Origin: Pyrococcus yayanosii CH1 | GTDB lineage: Archaea; Methanobacteriota_B; Thermococci; Thermococcales; Thermococcaceae | Length of the DNA: 64,000 nt | Direction of reading: 5' to 3' | Assembly: GCF_000215995.1 (NCBI RefSeq) | Contig: NC_015680.1 | Location: 186,001 to 250,000, forward strand | Shown here: positions 60,678-64,000 of the stretch, in pieces | Layout of the letters: each line of letters begins with the position of its first letter | Position numbering within the stretch: position 1 is the first letter of the stretch | Translations under genes and position numbers: made by a program | The notes under the pieces: model-generated | Databases searched by the model: none | Seen by the model: the letters and a program-made list of their open reading frames with translations, nothing else | What the model was told of the DNA's origin: nothing

Positions 60678-61274
60678 TCATGCCCGGGATAAAAGCTCCT
60701 TAAGCTTCAGGAAGTCCCTTTTGAGCTCCTCCCTGAGCTGGGGCTTGTAAAGGGCGACTGCAGGATGGTAGACGGGCATTATGTAAACCCGGCCGAAGAG
60801 CGTGCTGGCTTCATAAACTTTACCGTGAACGCGGCTTATCGGCTCCGGCTCGAAGCCGAACTTTCTGAGGATGTAGCTCATGGAGTACCTCCCCAGGGGA
60901 ACTATGACACGGGGGCGTATGATGTCTATCTGCATGTCAAGGTAGGGGGAGCAGGCCCTTATTTCCTCCTCTCTGGGGTCGCGGTTGTTGGGCGGCCTGC
61001 ACTTGACGATGTTTGTAATGTAAACGTCCTCCCTCCTCAGCCCAATCATGGATAGGAGCTCGTCGAGGACCTTTCCAGCCTTTCCCACGAAGGGCAAGCC
61101 TTTCTGGTCCTCCCAGTAGCCCGGCGCTTCTCCAACGAACATCACCTTGGCATCGTAGCTTCCAGAGCCGGGAACAGCGTTCGTCCGCAGGTTGCCAAGA
61201 AGGCACTTCTTGCAAGTCTGGATCCTTTCCTCTAACCTCTTCATTAGCTCCTCCTTGGAGGACAAGGGGCTCAC
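60678..61274 (-). CDS. Uracil-DNA glycosylase, family 4 (4Fe-4S)
   Basis: A thermostable glycosylase of 198 residues removing uracil from DNA. Cluster Cys: C21 and C24 (CKKC), then KCRPPNNRDP and RACSPYL. Motifs GEAPGYWEDQKGLPFVGKAG and PVYHPAVAL contain the active-site residues. GTG 61274 overlaps the upstream stop (GTGA); ATG 61244 with GGAGG five bases before it is a strong alternative start. Confidence 0.92.
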   Translation of the reverse strand: MSPLSSKEELMKRLEERIQTCKKCLLGNLRTNAVPGSGSYDAKVMFVGEAPGYWEDQKGLPFVGKAGKVLDELLSMIGLRREDVYITNIVKCRPPNNRDPREEEIRACSPYLDMQIDIIRPRVIVPLGRYSMSYILRKFGFEPEPISRVHGKVYEASTLFGRVYIMPVYHPAVALYKPQLREELKRDFLKLKELLSRA

Positions 61275-61630
61275 CTACTCCCTGTTAGCGTCTTCTGGCT
61301 CAGGTATGCCTGTAAGAGCTCGACCCACGCTGTATAGTATCCCCTCTCGTAGTCGTCCCTGAACTCCTGGGTCTTTATATCCTCAAAGCGCTTTAGTAGC
61401 TTTCTGATTTCGTCAGGATTAGGCTCGTTAATCAGCTTCACGATGAGAGCATCGGAATCACCGTCTTTGAGGGCGCTCATGAAGCCATTTATGGCCTTTG
61501 AATAGCCTCTGCCCCACTCGTCGTCCCCTACTACCTTCTGGAGCTTATCCAAATGTGCCTTTGCCTTGTCAAAGTCCCTCCTCAAGAGAGCCCTGAGAAA
61601 CATCTCCATCCTCATCTCTCTGGCCGGCAT
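61271..61630 (-). CDS. Small helical protein upstream of uracil-DNA glycosylase
   Basis: A 119-residue, all-helical looking protein: MPAREMRMEMFLRALLRRDF, AKAHLDKLQKVVGDDEWGRGYSKAINGFMSAL, then DYERGYYTAWVELLQAYL. No known motif; it may be TPR-like. ATG 61630 follows GGGGGAGAAGC directly after the TIM-barrel gene stop. Coupled with the glycosylase gene, so a link to repair is possible. Confidence 0.7.
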   Translation of the reverse strand: MPAREMRMEMFLRALLRRDFDKAKAHLDKLQKVVGDDEWGRGYSKAINGFMSALKDGDSDALIVKLINEPNPDEIRKLLKRFEDIKTQEFRDDYERGYYTAWVELLQAYLSQKTLTGSR

Positions 61631-61640
61631 GCTTCTCCCC

Positions 61641-62444
61641 CTACTTCTTGAGCTTCTCAACGAGCTCCGCCTTCATCGGGAGACTTTCGAAAGTCTTTCG
61701 GTCCTTGACCTTGAGAAGGATGGGCACGTCGTCGAAGAGCCTTAGGACCTTTCCGAAGGGTATTTTGCCTTCGCCGGGCAGGAGGTGAAGATCTCCGACG
61801 CCGTAGGCGAGGGCGTCCTCGGGTTCGACCTGGGGGAACATCTTTCCGAAGTTGTCGTGCACCATGAGGAGTATTGTCTTCTCAACCCCGAGCTTCACGT
61901 CCTCGAGGAGCTTGTTCTCGTCCCCTTGGGCACTGAGAAAGGCGTGGGCTACATCGAGGGCAAAGCCGACGTTCTCTCTGTTCACGTTGTCAATAACATA
62001 GAGGGTGTCCTTGACGCTAAAGGTGTTCTCGAGGGCTATCCTTATGTCAAACTTGGAGGCTATGTCGGCGAGGCTCTGGATGGCCTCTATTTCCAAATCA
62101 AGCCTGCCCGTCTTTCCACTTTGCATGACTATTATCTTGGCCCCAAGCTTTATGGCGACGTCAAGGGTGGCCTTTGCGACCTTAAAGTGCCTCGAATAGT
62201 ACACGCTGTCCCTGAGGTTCACCGAGACGGGCATCCTCACGATATAGTCAATTCCAACCCCTCTCAGGGCCGTCTCTATGTCCCCTAAATGGTTCTCGAC
62301 GACGGTTCCGTTCTTTATGAGACCGAGCGCATGGGGGAATATCTGGACGAAGTCGTAATCCTTTATCTTGACTTCGGCTAGGATTGAGGGCAAGCTCTTC
62401 GTTCCGCTTATGAAGTGAGGATAAATACTGACTCCAACCTTCAT
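61641..62444 (-). CDS. Sugar phosphate isomerase/epimerase-like TIM-barrel protein
   Basis: A 267-residue member of the xylose-isomerase-like / endonuclease IV superfamily. Barrel features: VGVSIYPHF, KIIVMQSGKTG, IALENTFS with a conserved Glu, GFALDVAHAFLS (Asp/His) and MVHDNFGK, which fit a divalent metal site. Substrate cannot be stated. It leads the three-gene minus-strand operon ending in uracil-DNA glycosylase. Confidence 0.8.
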   Translation of the reverse strand: MKVGVSIYPHFISGTKSLPSILAEVKIKDYDFVQIFPHALGLIKNGTVVENHLGDIETALRGVGIDYIVRMPVSVNLRDSVYYSRHFKVAKATLDVAIKLGAKIIVMQSGKTGRLDLEIEAIQSLADIASKFDIRIALENTFSVKDTLYVIDNVNRENVGFALDVAHAFLSAQGDENKLLEDVKLGVEKTILLMVHDNFGKMFPQVEPEDALAYGVGDLHLLPGEGKIPFGKVLRLFDDVPILLKVKDRKTFESLPMKAELVEKLKK

Positions 62445-62527
62445 AGTCGGATACCTCCGGGTTTGCCTTGAACTTCCCTCGGGCGAAAGATTTAAAAGTC
62501 TTCCGCGGGTGAGGTATTCCGGGCAGT

Positions 62528-62637
62528 GCCGGGGTAGCTTAGCCTGGTCAAAGCGCCCGGCTCATAGGGCTACTCCCCCGGGAGGGGGAGCCTGAGAAAC
62601 CGGGAGATCCGGGGTTCGAAGCCCCGCCCCGGCACCA
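62528..62637 (+). tRNA. tRNA-Met (CAU, elongator type) with 32-base intron
   Basis: GCCGGGG pairs with CCCCGGC, CCA encoded. The anticodon stem CCCGG (27-31) and CCGGG (39-43) are separated by CTCATA and, after the intron, A. The intron (62567-62598) sits at 37/38, the usual place. A standard bulge-helix-bulge is seen: bulge UA^G, helix CUCA/UGAG, bulge AA^A. Intron hairpin CTCCCCC-GGGA-GGGGGAG. Confidence 0.93.
62567..62598 (+). other. Archaeal tRNA intron (bulge-helix-bulge)
   Basis: 32 bases between A37 (62566) and A38 (62599). Both splice bulges are three bases, separated by four base pairs, as the homodimeric splicing endonuclease requires. Confidence 0.85.
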
Positions 62638-62693
62638 TCTATTCTCACCAACGAGTTTTTAAGTTGGAACGTCTAAAGGAAGAGGGGATGACG

Positions 62694-63734
62694 ATGCACC
62701 TAATAGAGTTCCCGCGAGAAGTTCTTCTAGGTGAGAACTTGAAAAGCGAGGTTAAGAACGTTGCGAGACGATTGAATCTCGGGGAACGTGTTCTCGTTCT
62801 TTATGGACCCAAGACGAAGGAGATAGCGGGGAAGGAAGTTGAGCTGGACCTTAAGGATGCATTTGACGTTCATTCCCTCACGGTCTGGGGGCCCTACATG
62901 AAAGAAGTCGAGAAGGTCGAGAAGAAAATCTTAGACCTTGCAATCGAATGGGTTGTGGCGGTTGGCGGCGGGAGCATAATAGATGTTGCGAAGCTCGCGT
63001 CATTCAGGGCGAACGTTCCCTTCGTAAGCTTCCCAACCACCGCCTCCCATGACGGTATAGCGAGTGCCAACGCCTCTATAAAGGATCTGGGGGCTAAAAC
63101 ATCGGTCAAGGCTAGGCCCCCCATAGCGGTCATAGCCGACGTTAGGGTCATAAAGACGGCCCCCCACCGCTACCTCGCGGCCGGGGTTGGGGACGTGATA
63201 AGCAACATAACCGCGGTTAGGGACTGGAAACTGGCCCACAAGATAAAGGGGGAATACTTCAGCGAGTACGCGGCTGCCCTCAGTCTCATGAGCGCAAAGA
63301 TGGTCATGAAAAACGCCGACGTGATTAGGTTGGGCAATGAGGACGCCGTGAGGAAGGTCGTTAAGGCCCTGATATCGAGCGGGGTTGCCATGAGCATAGC
63401 GGGCTCGTCCAGGCCGGCTAGCGGTGCCGAGCACCTTTTTAGTCATGCCCTCGACATGCTTGCATCGAAGCCTGCTCTTCATGGTGAGCAGACGGGCGTC
63501 GGGACGATAATCATGGCATACCTCCATGGCATCAACTGGAGAAAGATAAGGGAGGCCCTTAAACGGGTTGGCGCGCCGACGAATGCTTACGAGCTTGGTA
63601 TAGACCCAGAGATAATCGTAGAGGCCCTGACGATTGCTCACACCATAAGGCCAGAGCGCTACACAATCCTTGGCAGGGACGGGCTCACGAAGGAGGCCGC
63701 GAGGAGGGCCGCTGAAATAACCGGGGTAATATGA
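62694..63734 (+). CDS. egsA: sn-Glycerol-1-phosphate dehydrogenase
   Basis: An NAD(P)H enzyme of 346 residues that sets archaeal lipid stereochemistry. [17 protein letters not shown] binds NAD; metal ligands are seen in [27 protein letters not shown] and [13 protein letters not shown] 62694 is favoured since GAGGGG stands six to seven bases upstream and homologs begin MH; ATG 62688 is too close. TATA TTTTTAAG at 62656-62663. Confidence 0.95.
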   Translation: MHLIEFPREVLLGENLKSEVKNVARRLNLGERVLVLYGPKTKEIAGKEVELDLKDAFDVHSLTVWGPYMKEVEKVEKKILDLAIEWVVAVGGGSIIDVAKLASFRANVPFVSFPTTASHDGIASANASIKDLGAKTSVKARPPIAVIADVRVIKTAPHRYLAAGVGDVISNITAVRDWKLAHKIKGEYFSEYAAALSLMSAKMVMKNADVIRLGNEDAVRKVVKALISSGVAMSIAGSSRPASGAEHLFSHALDMLASKPALHGEQTGVGTIIMAYLHGINWRKIREALKRVGAPTNAYELGIDPEIIVEALTIAHTIRPERYTILGRDGLTKEAARRAAEITGVI

Positions 63735-63750
63735 GGGGGAGGTGTTGGAG

Positions 63751-64000
63751 ATGGTAATCACGCTGGTTGGGGAAAAGCTCGCCAAACCTGGTCTCGAGTT
63801 CATATATTATGGACCGGCCGAGCCCTGTAAGACTTGCAGGCTGGCAAGGGTCTGCACAGGCAATTTGGAGCCGGGAAGGAGGTACAAGATAGTTAGGGTC
63901 AGGAACATAGAGCATCCCTGTCCGCTCCACGAGGGGAAGGTTAGAGTTGTGGAAGTTGTTGAGCCCGCCATAGAGGTTGCAGTGGAGCCGAGGCTCGCTA
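63751..64000 (+). CDS. UPF0179 family protein (cut by window end)
   Basis: The first 83 residues are present. [21 protein letters not shown], then CKTC (26-29), C35 and C57: a cysteine-rich N-terminal region that may bind metal. GGGGGAGG lies before ATG 63751, 16 bases after the egsA stop. Function unknown in the family. Confidence 0.82.
   Translation, partial: MVITLVGEKLAKPGLEFIYYGPAEPCKTCRLARVCTGNLEPGRRYKIVRVRNIEHPCPLHEGKVRVVEVVEPAIEVAVEPRLA

Overview
This window comes from a hyperthermophilic archaeon of the order Thermococcales (Pyrococcus/Thermococcus). Evidence: an ADP-dependent phosphofructokinase with the Thermococcales glycolytic operator; Cbf5, uS13/uS4/uS11 and Rpo3/Rpo10/Rpo6 of the Pyrococcus type; a branched-polyamine synthase; ferredoxin-dependent 2-oxoacid oxidoreductases; TATA/BRE promoters with GGTGG-type ribosome sites; ether-lipid genes; and a BHB-type tRNA intron. 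Species is not determined. Gene density is very high, with many 1-20 base overlaps (ATGA, GTGA).

Layout. 1-5660 (minus): start of a lipoprotein gene, then two 2-oxoacid:ferredoxin oxidoreductase gene sets (one with, one without a delta subunit) behind a promoter with two palindromes. 5831-8220: a predicted C/D box sRNA, a metal-type ABC transporter and rnhB. 8195-12304 (minus): PMT-type glycosyltransferase, moeA, pfkC. 12418-13419: cbf5. 13420-15320: an AT-richer accessory island with a secreted, sequon-rich protein ending in a ten-cysteine domain, a small membrane protein and decayed copies. 15354-21833: methyltransferase, tRNA-Ser and the rps13-rps4-rps11-rpoD / rpl18e-rpl13-rps9-rpoN-rpoK-eno-like-rps2 block with tRNA-Leu and tRNA-Pro. 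21898-29118: Memo protein, then the modified mevalonate pathway (mevalonate kinase, isopentenyl phosphate kinase, type 2 IPP isomerase, prenyl diphosphate synthase) with RNase J inside, and NAD kinase. 29115-33470: homoserine dehydrogenase, M50-like protein, then a decayed region with an AAA ATPase, a frameshifted gene, and a displaced fragment of leuS. 33457-42018: leuS, DUF835 protein, a ruined ABC operon, rpl15e, ndk, XPD helicase. 42125-51934: tRNA-Ala, tRNA-Val, a class III aminotransferase with an alanine/sodium symporter, a MoxR/DUF58/DUF4129 operon, MFS and UPF0016 proteins, class I aminotransferase. 52006-55199: KEOPS subunit Cgi121, then an RHH protein-FtsZ-ParA-RHH cluster for division and segregation. 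55200-64000: ribL, PUA protein, pyrF, regulator, branched-polyamine synthase, XRE regulator, phosphopantothenate synthetase, uracil-DNA glycosylase, TIM-barrel protein, intron-containing tRNA-Met, egsA and a UPF0179 gene cut by the window end.

How parts work together: central metabolism (KGOR, pfkC), isoprenoid ether-lipid synthesis (21.9-28.2 kb plus egsA), translation/transcription machinery and cell-cycle genes dominate. The least ordinary items are the ten-cysteine secreted protein with its eroded duplicate (13.6-15.1 kb), two predicted C/D sRNAs whose ends match promoter spacing, the palindromes ahead of kor, the CdrS-like/FtsZ/SegAB-like cluster, a dead enolase paralog in the ribosomal block, and the leuS fragment duplication.
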